The notes beneath the pieces were generated by a model. The model searched no databases. It was given only the letters and a program-made list of their open reading frames with translations, and was not told where the DNA came from. A DNA stretch of 64,000 nt. Origin: Gemmatimonadaceae bacterium (lineage in GTDB: Bacteria; Gemmatimonadota; Gemmatimonadetes; Gemmatimonadales; Gemmatimonadaceae). Positions 53,196 through 61,643 of the stretch are shown one piece after another; positions within the stretch are counted from its first letter, which is position 1; the number at the start of each line of letters is the position of its first letter. The translations under genes and the position numbers were made by a program. The stretch lies in assembly GCA_035533755.1 (NCBI GenBank), contig DATLTC010000060.1, forward strand, positions 1 to 64,000, read 5' to 3'.

Positions 53196-54794
53196 GTGTC
53201 AACCGCCGTGCCGTCTCAAATCGCGCGACTGCTCCGCCTGTCGCTTCTCGTCGTCCTCCCCCTCCCCCTCGCCTGCCGCGGGGGAGAGCCGGGCACCCCG
53301 TCGCGCCGCACCCTGATCGACTCGCGCGACACCTACGACCCCCGGTCCCTCGACCCGGCGCGATCCACCGACGTGCCCACCGGCCGCGCCGTGAGCTACG
53401 TCTTCGAGGGCCTCACCCGCTTCACCGCCGACGCCCGCCTGGAGCCCGCCCTCGCCACCCGCTGGGACCTGGCCCCCGACGGCCTCACCTACACCTTCCA
53501 CCTGCGCGCCGGCGTGTTCTTCCAGGACGGCACGCCGCTCTCCGCGCGCGACGTCGTCCACTCGTTCACCCGCGCCCTCGATCCGGCCACGCGCGGCAGC
53601 GGCGCCGTACCCCTCCTCCCCATCCGCGGCGCCGCCGACTTCGCCGACGGCAAGGCCCCCTCGGTGAGCGGGCTCGCCGCGCCCGACGACAGCACGGTCG
53701 TCATCACCCTCGCCCAGCCGCTCGCCACCTTTCCCAAGCTCCTGGCCATGCCCGCGGCCTCGGTCCTTCCCGCCTCGGCGCCCGCCGACGTGAGCGACCA
53801 TCCCGTGGGCACCGGTCCCTGGAAGCTCGTCACCTGGAAGCACGACGACTACCTGCTGTTCGCGCGCAACGAACACTACTGGGGCGGCGCCCCCGAGGCC
53901 GACTCGCTCCGCGCCCGCATCATCGCCGAGCCGAGTACCGCGGTGGCGGAATTCGAGAGCGGCAACGTGGACGTCGTCGAGATCCCGCCCGACGAGACCG
54001 AGACCTGGGAGCACGATCCGGCCAGGAAGCGCTTGCTCACCGACGTCCCGGCGCTGCAACTCGTCTACGTGGCGATCAACACCACCCGCGGACCGCTCCG
54101 GGATCCGCGGGTCCGCCAGGCCATCAACGACGCCGTGGACACCCGGACCATCGTGCAGCAACTCATCCACGGCCGCGGCCGCGTGGCCGCCGGCGTCATC
54201 CCGCCCTCGCTGGGCGGCGCCGACACCACCCGCGCCCCCTACGCCTACGACGTGGCCCGGGCCAGGCAGCTCCTGGCAGCCGCCGGATACCCCAAGGGCA
54301 TCGACGTCGAGCTCTGGACCGGCACCACGCCGATCATGGTGCGAGTGGCCGAGGCCCTCCAGGGCTATCTCGCCGCCGCCGGCATCCGGGCCACGATCGA
54401 GCAGCGCGACGCGGCCACCGCGCGCGCCGCCGCGCGCCGCGGGGAGACCGACCTGTTTCTCAAGGACTGGTACGCCGACTACCCCGACGCGGAGGACTTC
54501 CTGTACCCGCTCCTCGACAGCGCGAACATGGGCCCGGGCGGCAACGTCTCGTTCTACCACAACCCGGCGTTCGACCGCCTGCTGGACCAGGCGCGCCGCC
54601 AAGCGGACGAGGCCAAGCGCAACCTCCTCTACCGGCAGGCCGACTCGCTGGCCTTCGCCGACGCCCCCATGCTGTACCTCTACTTCTACACGCAGCTCTA
54701 CGCCGTGCAGCCCTGGATCGAGGGGTTCACGCCGCCGGTGATCTTCAACGGCCAACGTTGGACCCACGCGCGGTTCCGGCCCCCGGGTCGCTGA
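53196..54794 (+). CDS. Peptide/nickel-type ABC transporter substrate-binding lipoprotein
   Basis: A protein of up to 532 residues of solute-binding family 5. Lipobox LPLAC gives Cys27 from the GTG at 53196; the GTG at 53208 has better spacing from AAGGTG and would make it Cys23. Family features include RDTYDPRSLDPARSTDVPTGRAVSYVFEGLTRF, WDLAPDGLTYTFHLRAGVFFQDGTPLSARDVVHSF and a C-terminal PWIEGFTPPVIFNGQ. It should bind peptides or another solute outside the inner membrane and pass it to the OppB permease gene downstream. Confidence 0.93.
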   Translation: MSTAVPSQIARLLRLSLLVVLPLPLACRGGEPGTPSRRTLIDSRDTYDPRSLDPARSTDVPTGRAVSYVFEGLTRFTADARLEPALATRWDLAPDGLTYTFHLRAGVFFQDGTPLSARDVVHSFTRALDPATRGSGAVPLLPIRGAADFADGKAPSVSGLAAPDDSTVVITLAQPLATFPKLLAMPAASVLPASAPADVSDHPVGTGPWKLVTWKHDDYLLFARNEHYWGGAPEADSLRARIIAEPSTAVAEFESGNVDVVEIPPDETETWEHDPARKRLLTDVPALQLVYVAINTTRGPLRDPRVRQAINDAVDTRTIVQQLIHGRGRVAAGVIPPSLGGADTTRAPYAYDVARARQLLAAAGYPKGIDVELWTGTTPIMVRVAEALQGYLAAAGIRATIEQRDAATARAAARRGETDLFLKDWYADYPDAEDFLYPLLDSANMGPGGNVSFYHNPAFDRLLDQARRQADEAKRNLLYRQADSLAFADAPMLYLYFYTQLYAVQPWIEGFTPPVIFNGQRWTHARFRPPGR

Positions 54795-54801
54795 GCGCGA
54801 C

Positions 54802-55719
54802 ATGCTGCGCTACGTCGCCCGTCGCCTCGCGCTCGCCGTCCCCACGCTGTTCGGCGTGCTCGTGGTGGCGTTCCTGCTCCTCAACGTGGCGCCCGGCGAC
54901 CCGGTGACGGCGATGGTCGGCGAGCGCGCCGATCCGGCCACCGTGGCCAGACTGCGCGCCGAGCTCCACCTGGACGACCCGCTGCCGCTCCGCTTCGTCC
55001 GCTACGTGGACCAGGTGGCGCACGGCCAGCTCGGCCGGTCGTTCGTCACCGACCGCCCGATCACCGCCGACATCGCCGAGCGGTTTCCCAAGACGCTGGA
55101 GCTGGCGTTGGCGGCCATGCTCCTCGCCACCGTGTGCGGCATCTCGCTCGGCGTGCTGAGCGCGCGCCACCCGGGCGGCTGGATGGACCGCCTGGCGCTG
55201 GGCGTGGCGTACCTGGGCATATCGTTTCCCGTATACTGGGTGGGGTTGCTGCTCATCCTCGTGTTCGCGGTGGGACTCCGATGGCTCCCGCCGTCGGGGT
55301 ATGGAGGCCTCGAGTACCTGATCCTGCCGGCGCTGGCGCTCGGCATGCGGTCCATCGCCTTCCAGGCCCGCGTCACGCGATCGTCGATGCTCGACGCGCT
55401 GGGCGCCGACTTCACGCGCACCGCCCGCGCCAAGGGCGCGCGCGAATGGGTCGTGGTGCTGCGGCACGCGCTGCGCAACGCCCTCATTCCCGTGATCACC
55501 GTGGTCGGCCTCGACTTCGGCTCGTACCTCACGGGAAGCATCCTCACCGAGACCGTGTTCTCCTGGCCCGGCCTGGGGCGCTACGTGGTGAACGCCATCG
55601 CGCGCCGCGATCTTCCGGCCATCCAGGGCTCGGTGCTGTTTCTGAGCGCCGTGTTCGTGCTCGTGAACCTCGTGACCGACCTCGCCTACGCGAAGGCAGA
55701 TCCGCGAATCGCCTACTGA
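54802..55719 (+). CDS. Peptide-type ABC transporter permease, OppB/DppB family
   Basis: A 305-residue permease with six spans: MLRYVARRLALAVPTLFGVLVVAFLLLNVAPGDP at the N-terminus, EAA loop in TRTARAKGAREWVVVLRHALRNALIPV, and GSILTETVFSWPGLGRY. OppB and OppC form the channel; no oppC or ATPase follows. The only OppC in the window is at 12811, 41 kb away on the other strand. Confidence 0.94.
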   Translation: MLRYVARRLALAVPTLFGVLVVAFLLLNVAPGDPVTAMVGERADPATVARLRAELHLDDPLPLRFVRYVDQVAHGQLGRSFVTDRPITADIAERFPKTLELALAAMLLATVCGISLGVLSARHPGGWMDRLALGVAYLGISFPVYWVGLLLILVFAVGLRWLPPSGYGGLEYLILPALALGMRSIAFQARVTRSSMLDALGADFTRTARAKGAREWVVVLRHALRNALIPVITVVGLDFGSYLTGSILTETVFSWPGLGRYVVNAIARRDLPAIQGSVLFLSAVFVLVNLVTDLAYAKADPRIAY

Positions 55720-55727
55720 TGACTACC

Positions 55728-55815
55728 GGTAGGACGGTAGGACGGCAGGAGGGAAGGACGGATGCCTGCCGAACGCCGTTTACCCACTACCCCCCTACGG
55801 TCCTACCGTCCTACC
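55728..55815. repeat. Octamer tandem repeat with inverted copies, intergenic
   Basis: Four 8-base units, GGTAGGAC, GGTAGGAC, GGCAGGAG and GGAAGGAC (55728-55759), are followed by two inverted units GTCCTACC-GTCCTACC (55800-55815). The first two forward units and the inverted pair are a perfect 16-base inverted repeat that could form a long hairpin or stem in the RNA. A related array is at 58366. Confidence 0.85.
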
Positions 55816-55826
55816 CTCCCACTCCA

Positions 55827-56129
55827 ATGACTCTCTCCGAATACGAACGCTCCGCCGGCCGCACCATCAACCCGGCCCTGAGCGACCGCGACCGCCTCCT
55901 CGACGCCGCGGCCGGCCTGGCCGAAGAATCGGGCGAGGTGCTCGGCTTGGTGCGCAAGCATCTGATGCAGGGGCGCGGGCTGGACGCGGCGCGGTTGCGC
56001 GAGGAGTTGGGCGATGCGCTGTGGTGCCTGACCATCGCCGCGCAGAGCGCCGGGCTCACATTGGACGACGTGGCCCAGGCAAACGTGGCCAAGCTGACGC
56101 AGCGCCACCCCGGCGGATTTCAGGCCTGA
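55827..56129 (+). CDS. MazG-like NTP pyrophosphohydrolase
   Basis: A 100-residue all-alpha NTP-PPase. Mg-binding acidic residues are in the EESGE (AGLAEESGEVLGLVRKHL) and EELGD (LREELGDALWCL) motifs, typical of single-domain MazG-like housecleaning enzymes that hydrolyse non-canonical or toxic NTPs. The ATG at 55827 lies 12 bases after the inverted repeat, without a clear Shine-Dalgarno. Confidence 0.87.
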   Translation: MTLSEYERSAGRTINPALSDRDRLLDAAAGLAEESGEVLGLVRKHLMQGRGLDAARLREELGDALWCLTIAAQSAGLTLDDVAQANVAKLTQRHPGGFQA

Positions 56130-56192
56130 CCGGAGATCGGCCGCGCACCGCACGCTGCGTTTTCTCCGCGTGCCGTGCGCGGTCCGCTGTCC

Positions 56193-57215
56193 TTAGTCGT
56201 CCTTCTGCCCGAACACCGCCATGTTCGAACTGTGTCCCGGATTGACCTTCTTGTCCGGGTACACCCAGTGCACCGCCTGATTCACCGCGGTCGTCGCTTC
56301 GCCAAAGCCGGTGGCGATGAGCTTGAGCTTGCCGGGATAGGTCACCACGTCGCCGGCCGCGTACAGACCGGGCCGCCCCGTCTCCATCCGACTGTTCACG
56401 GAGATCTCGTCCTTCTCGATCTTCAACCCCCAGGTATTGATCGCACCCATGTCGCTCACGAAGCCGAGCATCGGCAACACGGCGTCGGCGGCCACCTGAT
56501 GCGTGGTCTTGGCTTTGATGTCCTTGAGGATGAGGTGCGTGAATCGCTCCCCGCCCGCATCGGGCACCAGGTCCGCCAGTTCGTGGAACGTGAGGAGCCC
56601 CGCCTTCCCCGCCGCCACCGCCTGCTGGAACTGGGCCACCGTGGCGTCGTGAGCGCGGAACCGATCGCTCCGGTGCACGATCGTCACGCTCGCGGCGCGG
56701 CCGAGCAGCTGCGTGCCCCAATCGAACGCCGAGTCGCCGCCGCCGATGATCACCACGTGGCGCCCCCGGAACCGCTCGGGATCGGTCACCACGTCGTGGA
56801 TGCCGCGACCGTACCAGGGCTCGGCGGCCGCCTGCGGCAGGCGGCGCGGCGCGAACGCGCCGATCCCAGCCGCGATGACGATGGCGCGTGTGGGAAAGCG
56901 GTCGGTCTCGGTCACGAGCACGAAGTGGCCGTCCTGCTCCTCGAGCCCTACCACGCGCTGGGAGTAGTGCATGGGCTGGGCGAACTGCGCGGCCTGCTCG
57001 CGCAACGCCCGCACCAGGTCCTTGGCCAGCACTCTCGGGAACCCTGCCACGTCGAAGATGTACTTCTCCGGGTAGAGCGCCGTCAGCTGGCCCCCGGGCT
57101 CGGCCAGGGCATCCACGATTTGCGCCGTGGCCCCGCGCATGCCAGCATAGAACAGCGCAAACAGTCCGGTGGGGCCGCCCCCAATGATCGTGATGTCGCG
57201 GATTTCGTGATTCAT
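56193..57215 (-). CDS. Ferredoxin/flavodoxin-NADP+ reductase, thioredoxin-reductase-like
   Basis: A 340-residue two-dinucleotide-domain flavoprotein: FAD site IIGGGPTGLFALFYAGMRG, NADPH site VVIIGGGDSAFDWGTQLLG and C-terminal ATGFGEATTAVNQAVHWVYPDKK. The redox CxxC of thioredoxin reductases is absent (DSAFDWG at that position), which points to a YumC-type ferredoxin-NADP reductase. The ATG at 57215 is chosen over an in-frame upstream start. Possible -10 TATAAC (57242-57247, minus). Confidence 0.9.
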   Translation of the reverse strand: MNHEIRDITIIGGGPTGLFALFYAGMRGATAQIVDALAEPGGQLTALYPEKYIFDVAGFPRVLAKDLVRALREQAAQFAQPMHYSQRVVGLEEQDGHFVLVTETDRFPTRAIVIAAGIGAFAPRRLPQAAAEPWYGRGIHDVVTDPERFRGRHVVIIGGGDSAFDWGTQLLGRAASVTIVHRSDRFRAHDATVAQFQQAVAAGKAGLLTFHELADLVPDAGGERFTHLILKDIKAKTTHQVAADAVLPMLGFVSDMGAINTWGLKIEKDEISVNSRMETGRPGLYAAGDVVTYPGKLKLIATGFGEATTAVNQAVHWVYPDKKVNPGHSSNMAVFGQKDD

Positions 57216-57331
57216 CCGATAACGTTCGCCTGACCTCAATCGTTATACAAGCAGCCGGCGGCGCGCCCCCCGCCGGCCCCGTCCCGCCAGCCGCGCACCC
57301 CGCGGCTCCGCCCGTCCCCAGCACAGCCCGC

Positions 57332-58363
57332 ATGCCAGAAAGTCTCGACTACCACGGCTCATTTCATCTCGTTCGCAAAGTGGCCGAAGGCGGGATGGCC
57401 ACGGTGTACGAAGCCGAACAACTCGGACCGTCGGGTTTTTCCAAGCGCATCGCGCTCAAGGTCATCCACCCCGATCTCGCGCAACGCCGCGAGTTCCTCC
57501 AGCTGTTCGTGGACGAGGCCAAGCTCTCGGCCAACCTGATGCACGGCAACATCGTGCAGATCTACCAGCTGGGCGAGGTGCGCGGGCAGTACTTCATCGC
57601 CATGGAGTACATCCAGGGCCCCACGCTCCGCAGCGTGATCGACCGGCACAACGAACTCGGCCGCCCGATCCCCGCCACGATGGTGGCGTACGTGGGCAGC
57701 CGGCTGTGCCGGGCCCTCGACTTCGCCCACAACGCCGTGGGCCCCGACGGCCGCCGGCTGGACGTCGTGCACCGCGACGTCTCGCCCGGCAACGTCATGA
57801 TCACCTGGGACGGCCACATCAAGCTCGGCGACTTCGGCATCGCCAAGGCCCGCACGTCCATCGACCCGGCGTCGGATCAGCACGTGCGCATGGGCAAGAA
57901 GCGCTACATGAGTCCGGAGCAGGTGCTGGGCACGCTCGTCGACGCGCGCAGCGATGTGTTCTCGCTGGGCGTGGTGCTGTACGAACTCCTCGCGCTCAGC
58001 CCGCTGTTTCACGAGGACAACACGGCCCTGTCGGTGGAAGAAGTGGTGCTGCGTCCCCTGCCCGACCTGCGGTCGAGGATCACCGACCTCGATCCCGATC
58101 TCGACGCGCTGCTCCAGCTCTCGCTGCAGCGCAACCCGGCGGAACGCGCCACGGCGGCTCAACTCGGATCGCTGCTCGATCAGTGGATCTCGGCCCAGCA
58201 CGACCGCGCCGGCGCGTCGCCCGACTGGCTGCAGAACCACCTGGCAGAGATCTTCCCGACCACCTTCGAAGCGCGCTTCGAGGCCGACCCCGTGGCGGTC
58301 CAGGCGGCGTCGGAGGTATTCAAGAAGAAGCGCGGATCGATCATCGCGCGGCTGTTCGGGTGA
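57332..58363 (+). CDS. Ser/Thr protein kinase (Hanks type)
   Basis: A 343-residue kinase with P-loop VAEGGMATVYEAEQ, VAIK-type Lys in IALKVIH, catalytic HRDVSPGN (D in HRD), metal-binding DFG (KLGDFGIAKA) and APE-like SPEQVLG. HRDVSPGN, not HRDLKPEN, recalls myxobacterial-type bacterial kinases. No membrane span is evident after the kinase domain; the C-terminal ~60 residues look helical, so it is probably cytoplasmic. It lies between the FNR gene (divergent) and the PduO-type gene. Confidence 0.94.
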   Translation: MPESLDYHGSFHLVRKVAEGGMATVYEAEQLGPSGFSKRIALKVIHPDLAQRREFLQLFVDEAKLSANLMHGNIVQIYQLGEVRGQYFIAMEYIQGPTLRSVIDRHNELGRPIPATMVAYVGSRLCRALDFAHNAVGPDGRRLDVVHRDVSPGNVMITWDGHIKLGDFGIAKARTSIDPASDQHVRMGKKRYMSPEQVLGTLVDARSDVFSLGVVLYELLALSPLFHEDNTALSVEEVVLRPLPDLRSRITDLDPDLDALLQLSLQRNPAERATAAQLGSLLDQWISAQHDRAGASPDWLQNHLAEIFPTTFEARFEADPVAVQAASEVFKKKRGSIIARLFG

Positions 58364-58365
58364 TC

Positions 58366-58389
58366 GGTAGAACGGTAGAACCGTAGGAC
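58366..58389. repeat. Octamer tandem repeat, second intergenic copy
   Basis: Three 8-base units, GGTAGAAC, GGTAGAAC and CGTAGGAC, start three bases after the kinase stop. They share period and consensus (nGTAGrAC) with the array at 55728, making this a dispersed short tandem repeat family. Confidence 0.8.
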
Positions 58390-58430
58390 GGCGACCACGC
58401 CGTCGCGGTCCTGCCCCATGCTTTTTTTGG

Positions 58431-58436
58431 TACATT
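58431..58436 (+). promoter_or_regulatory. Candidate -10 for the PduO-type gene
   Basis: TACATT lies six bases before the ATG at 58443, after a seven-base T-run. No good -35 is seen at 17 bases. If real, the transcript would be leaderless. Confidence 0.35.
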
Positions 58437-58442
58437 CCTGTC

Positions 58443-58988
58443 ATGAAGATCTACACCAGAACCGGCGACACCGGCGACACCGGCCTGTTCGGCGGCGGCC
58501 GCACGCCCAAGAACGATCCGCGCGTCGAAGCCTACGGCGACGTGGATGAGTTGAACGCCGCGATCGGCCTCGCGCGGGCCAGCGAGGCGATGCCGCGCGT
58601 CGACGAGGTCCTGGTCCCCATCCAGCGCGACCTGTTCGCGATCGGCGCGCTGCTCGCCACGCCAGATCGCGCGAAGATGAAACAGCATCTCGACAAGGCG
58701 CGCATCGACGACGGGCGCATCGCGGAACTCGAGCGCGCGATCGACGACGCCGACGCCGAACTGGAACCGCTCAAGGCGTTCATCATCCCGGGGGGCACGC
58801 CAAAGGCCGCCGCGCTCCACCTCGCCCGCACCGTGTGCCGGCGCGCCGAGCGCCGCGTGGTCGCGTTGCGCGGCACGGTGGACGTGCCCGACCTCGCCAT
58901 CATCTATCTGAACCGGCTGTCCGACCTGCTGTTCACCCTCGCCCGCGTGGCCAACCGGCGGGCCGGTGCCGGCGAGGTGACATGGTAG
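58443..58988 (+). CDS. ATP:cob(I)alamin adenosyltransferase, PduO type
   Basis: A 181-residue four-helix-bundle enzyme making adenosylcobalamin. It carries the ATP-binding N-terminus KIYTRTGDTGDTGLFGGGRTPKND, VDELNAAIGLAR, and C-terminal IIPGGTPKAAALHLARTVCRRAERR and YLNRLSDLLFTLAR. It ends 25 bases before aroB, with which it may be co-transcribed. Confidence 0.95.
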   Translation: MKIYTRTGDTGDTGLFGGGRTPKNDPRVEAYGDVDELNAAIGLARASEAMPRVDEVLVPIQRDLFAIGALLATPDRAKMKQHLDKARIDDGRIAELERAIDDADAELEPLKAFIIPGGTPKAAALHLARTVCRRAERRVVALRGTVDVPDLAIIYLNRLSDLLFTLARVANRRAGAGEVTW

Positions 58989-59013
58989 CGCGCCGTCCGC
59001 GGAATCGGCGCGC

Positions 59014-60087
59014 ATGATCGAGACCACGTACCGCGTCCACATCATGCCCGGGGCGCTCGACGCGCTCGGGGGCGTGGTGCGCGTCGTGGCCCGGGGCCAC
59101 CGCTATGCGATCATCACCGACAGCACCGTGGGCCCGCTGTACGCCGCGCGCGCGCAGGAAGCGCTGGCCGGCCAGCTGTCCGACGTGTTCACCATCCCCG
59201 CCGGCGAGACGAACAAGACGCGCGAGACGTGGGCCGCCGTCACCGACGCCATGCTCGACGCCGGGCTGGGCCGCGACGCGGTCGTCATCGCCCTCGGCGG
59301 CGGCGTCGTGGGCGACCTCGCCGGATTCGTGGCCGCCACGTTCATGCGCGGCGTGCCGTTCGTGCAGGTGCCCACCACCCTGCTCGCGATGCTCGACGCA
59401 TCGATCGGCGGCAAGACCGGCGTCGATACGCCGGCCGGCAAGAATCTCGTCGGCGCGTTCCACCAGCCGGCCGCGGTGATCGCCGACCCCGGCCTGCTCG
59501 CCACGCTGCCCATGGAGCAGCTCCGGGCCGGTTTCTCCGAAGCGCTCAAGCACGGCGTGATTGCCGACCCCGCGCACTTCGACGCCGTGGCCGCGCTCGG
59601 CGCGATGTTGCGCCGCCACCGGCCCGATGACCGCGCGGTGAGCGCGTTGATCGCCCGCAGCGTGGAGATCAAGTCGGCCGTCGTCGCGTCGGACACGCGC
59701 GAGTCGGGACGCCGCAAGACGCTCAACTTCGGCCACACGATCGGCCACGCCATCGAGCACCTGAGCGGATACACGCTCCTCCATGGCGAGGCCGTGGCCA
59801 TCGGCATGTGCGTCGAATCGGCGATCGCCGAGCGCTTGGCGATCGCCGAACCGGGCACCGCCGAACGGATTCGCGCCGCGTGCGCGGCCATCGAGCTCCC
59901 GACGTCGGTACCGCAGGACCTCCCGGCCGCGGAGATCCTGCGCATCACGCACGGCGACAAGAAGGGACGCGGTGGCCGCGCCGCGTACGCGCTGCCCACG
60001 CGCATCGGGGCCATGGCGTTCGCCGATCACCACTGGGCCGAGCCCGTGCCCGACGATGTGGTGCTCGCCGTGCTGCGCGGCGAGTGA
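59014..60087 (+). CDS. aroB: 3-Dehydroquinate synthase
   Basis: A 357-residue NAD- and zinc-dependent enzyme of the shikimate pathway, making 3-dehydroquinate from DAHP. It has NAD loop LGGGVVGDLAGFVAATFMRG, the PTTLLAMLDASIGGKTGVD substrate segment, and zinc ligands E in AGFSEALKHG and H in NFGHTIGHAIEH and LLHGEAVAIGM. The ATG at 59014 follows a short gap after the cobalamin gene. Confidence 0.97.
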   Translation: MIETTYRVHIMPGALDALGGVVRVVARGHRYAIITDSTVGPLYAARAQEALAGQLSDVFTIPAGETNKTRETWAAVTDAMLDAGLGRDAVVIALGGGVVGDLAGFVAATFMRGVPFVQVPTTLLAMLDASIGGKTGVDTPAGKNLVGAFHQPAAVIADPGLLATLPMEQLRAGFSEALKHGVIADPAHFDAVAALGAMLRRHRPDDRAVSALIARSVEIKSAVVASDTRESGRRKTLNFGHTIGHAIEHLSGYTLLHGEAVAIGMCVESAIAERLAIAEPGTAERIRAACAAIELPTSVPQDLPAAEILRITHGDKKGRGGRAAYALPTRIGAMAFADHHWAEPVPDDVVLAVLRGE

Positions 60088-60094
60088 GCGCGCG

Positions 60095-60319
60095 TTGACG
60101 ACGCCCGGTCGCGAGGGCCGATCGCTGTCCGTCGCCGGCGCGCGACAGCTGCTGCTGTTGGGGATCATCGCCGCACTCGCCGTCGCGGCATTCCTGCTCG
60201 ACGTCCCCGTGGTGGCGATCGCCATCGGCGCCGGCATCGCCGTGGGCGCGCTCTTCGCGTACATGTCGAGCCGGTTACGGCGATCGAAAGCCCGCGCCTC
60301 CGACCACTCCACGCGATAA
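60095..60319 (+). CDS. Small membrane protein, TTG start proposed
   Basis: An open frame just after aroB encodes a 74-residue protein with two hydrophobic segments (LLLLGIIAALAVAAFLL and VVAIAIGAGIAVGALFAYM), then basic residues SRLRRSKARAS. There is no ATG or GTG in a sensible place; TTG at 60095 gives the best product, with GAGTGAG upstream as a weak ribosome site. A two-span membrane peptide of unknown role, or a non-coding tail of the aroB mRNA. Confidence 0.45.
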   Translation: MTTPGREGRSLSVAGARQLLLLGIIAALAVAAFLLDVPVVAIAIGAGIAVGALFAYMSSRLRRSKARASDHSTR

Positions 60320-60628
60320 TCCGATCGCTGTCATGAAGTTCGCCGTCAGTTGCGCTGGCCCAGACGACTGACGGCGAGGTTCGGACTATTTTCGGAACAA
60401 CTGACCGAAGATCATATGTTTACATGTGTACCAATATTTAACCGTGCAAATTTCTGCCACATCAGCGGTTAACTAGTCAAACTAGTGTTTATCACGATGT
60501 ACCGATCATCACCACTGTTGACGCCCCCGGAAGTCGACATTATCGTGCCCGTCCCTGCTAGTCGCCGGCGTGCCGCGAGCGTTTACGCTCGCTCCCACCT
60601 TCCCGCTTTCCGTCAGATAGGGGCGTGT
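60320..60628. other. AT-rich intergenic region with repeats and promoter
   Basis: About 300 bases without a gene. At the left end a perfect 10-base inverted repeat, CGCCGTCAGT (60341-60350) and ACTGACGGCG (60367-60376), may end the aroB transcript. Between about 60388 and 60500 the base composition is strikingly AT-rich for this genome and holds a duplicated palindrome ACTAGT-CAA-ACTAGT (60472-60486). The sigma-factor promoter follows at 60518. Confidence 0.8.
60518..60546 (+). promoter_or_regulatory. Promoter of the sigma factor gene
   Basis: TTGACG (60518-60523), a 17-base spacer and TATCGT (60541-60546), giving a leader of about 75 bases to the ATG at 60629. Confidence 0.6.
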
Positions 60629-61519
60629 ATGGAGCAAGTGACCGAGACCAGGTCCAAGGGATACTTTCGCTCTTCTCCCTCCTCGGCGTTTGACCAGTAC
60701 CTGCAGGACATCCAGAAACTCCCCCTCATCGACGATCCGCAGGAAGAGCGACGACTCGCGCGTCGCGCGCAGAAGGGCGACGAGAAAGCCGCCGAACGGC
60801 TCGTCACGGCCAACCTCCGCTTCGTCATCTCGTACGTCAAGAAGTACCAGGGCCACGGACTCGACCTGAGTGAGTTGGTGGCGATCGGCAACGAAGGCCT
60901 GCTCAAGGCGGTCCGGAAGTTCGACCCGGATCAGGGCGTCAAGTTCATCTCGTACGCCGTGTGGTGGGTGCGCCAGGCCGTGCTCAAGGCATTGGCCGAG
61001 CAGACGCGCTCCGTGCGCATTCCGCTCAACCAGAATTCGCAGCTCATCCGCCTGGCCCGCGCCGAGACGGTGCTCGCCCAGGTGCTCAAGCGCGATCCCA
61101 CCGAGAACGAGATCGGGCGCCTGCTCGACGAGACGCCGGAAACGATCCGCAGCGCCAAGCAGATGTCGGCCACCGAAGTCTCGCTCGACGCGCCGATCGA
61201 TCGGTCCGACCGCGAAGCCTCGACGCTCGGCGAGCGGTTTGCCGGCGTGGACGGCACCGAGATCGAAGAGGTCACCGATTACAAATTGATGCGCGAGTTC
61301 ATCGACCGCGTGTTCAAGAAGTATCTCACGCCGCGCGAGCGGAAGATCCTCTATCTGTACTATGGCCTCGAAGAGGGCAGCGAGGCGATGACGCTCGAGA
61401 AGATCGGCGCGCTCATGGGCGTGACGCGCGAACGCATTCGCCAGATCCGCGAGCGCGCGTTCGAGAAGCTGCGCGAGAGCCCCGACGGGCGCGCGCTGTG
61501 CGGCTTCTGGGCCGCGTAA
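60629..61519 (+). CDS. rpoD: Principal-type RNA polymerase sigma factor (RpoD/SigA family, no region 1.1)
   Basis: A 296-residue sigma70 factor. Region 1.2 (AFDQYLQDIQKLPLID) is followed directly by region 2 (TANLRFVISYVKKYQGHGLDLSELVAIGNEGLLKAVRKFDPDQGVKFISYAVWWVRQAV), then region 3 and region 4 with the -35 helix-turn-helix MTLEKIGALMGVTRERIRQIRERAFEKLR. The acidic region 1.1 of E. coli RpoD is absent, as in Bacteroidetes principal sigma factors. An unusual tail (SPDGRALCGFWAA) ends it. ATG at 60629 is preceded by AGATAGGGG. Whether it is the only principal factor cannot be told here. Confidence 0.9.
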   Translation: MEQVTETRSKGYFRSSPSSAFDQYLQDIQKLPLIDDPQEERRLARRAQKGDEKAAERLVTANLRFVISYVKKYQGHGLDLSELVAIGNEGLLKAVRKFDPDQGVKFISYAVWWVRQAVLKALAEQTRSVRIPLNQNSQLIRLARAETVLAQVLKRDPTENEIGRLLDETPETIRSAKQMSATEVSLDAPIDRSDREASTLGERFAGVDGTEIEEVTDYKLMREFIDRVFKKYLTPRERKILYLYYGLEEGSEAMTLEKIGALMGVTRERIRQIRERAFEKLRESPDGRALCGFWAA

Positions 61520-61549
61520 CCGGTCCGGCCACCACACGAATCGCACCAA

Positions 61550-61578
61550 CCCCCGGCGAGCCTCGCCGGGGGTTTTTT
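61550..61578 (+). terminator. Rho-independent terminator of the sigma factor gene
   Basis: CCCCCGGCGAG (61550-61560) pairs with CTCGCCGGGGG (61562-61572), followed by six T residues (61573-61578). A clear intrinsic terminator. Confidence 0.92.
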
Positions 61579-61579
61579 C

Positions 61580-61610
61580 TTGGCACACCACGGGCCCCCG
61601 CTTCTATAAT
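61580..61610 (+). promoter_or_regulatory. Promoter of the glcD-glcE unit
   Basis: TTGGCA (61580-61585), a 19-base spacer and a perfect TATAAT (61605-61610), starting right after the terminator and giving a leader of about 27 bases. Confidence 0.6.
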
Positions 61611-61643
61611 GTAGGCCAGCCCGATCCGCGCCTCGCGAGAGCC

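Noticed and set aside
58390-58442. Cobalamin riboswitch before the adenosyltransferase gene
   Set aside because: The gap is about 50 bases, far too short for a B12 riboswitch, and lacks its conserved box.
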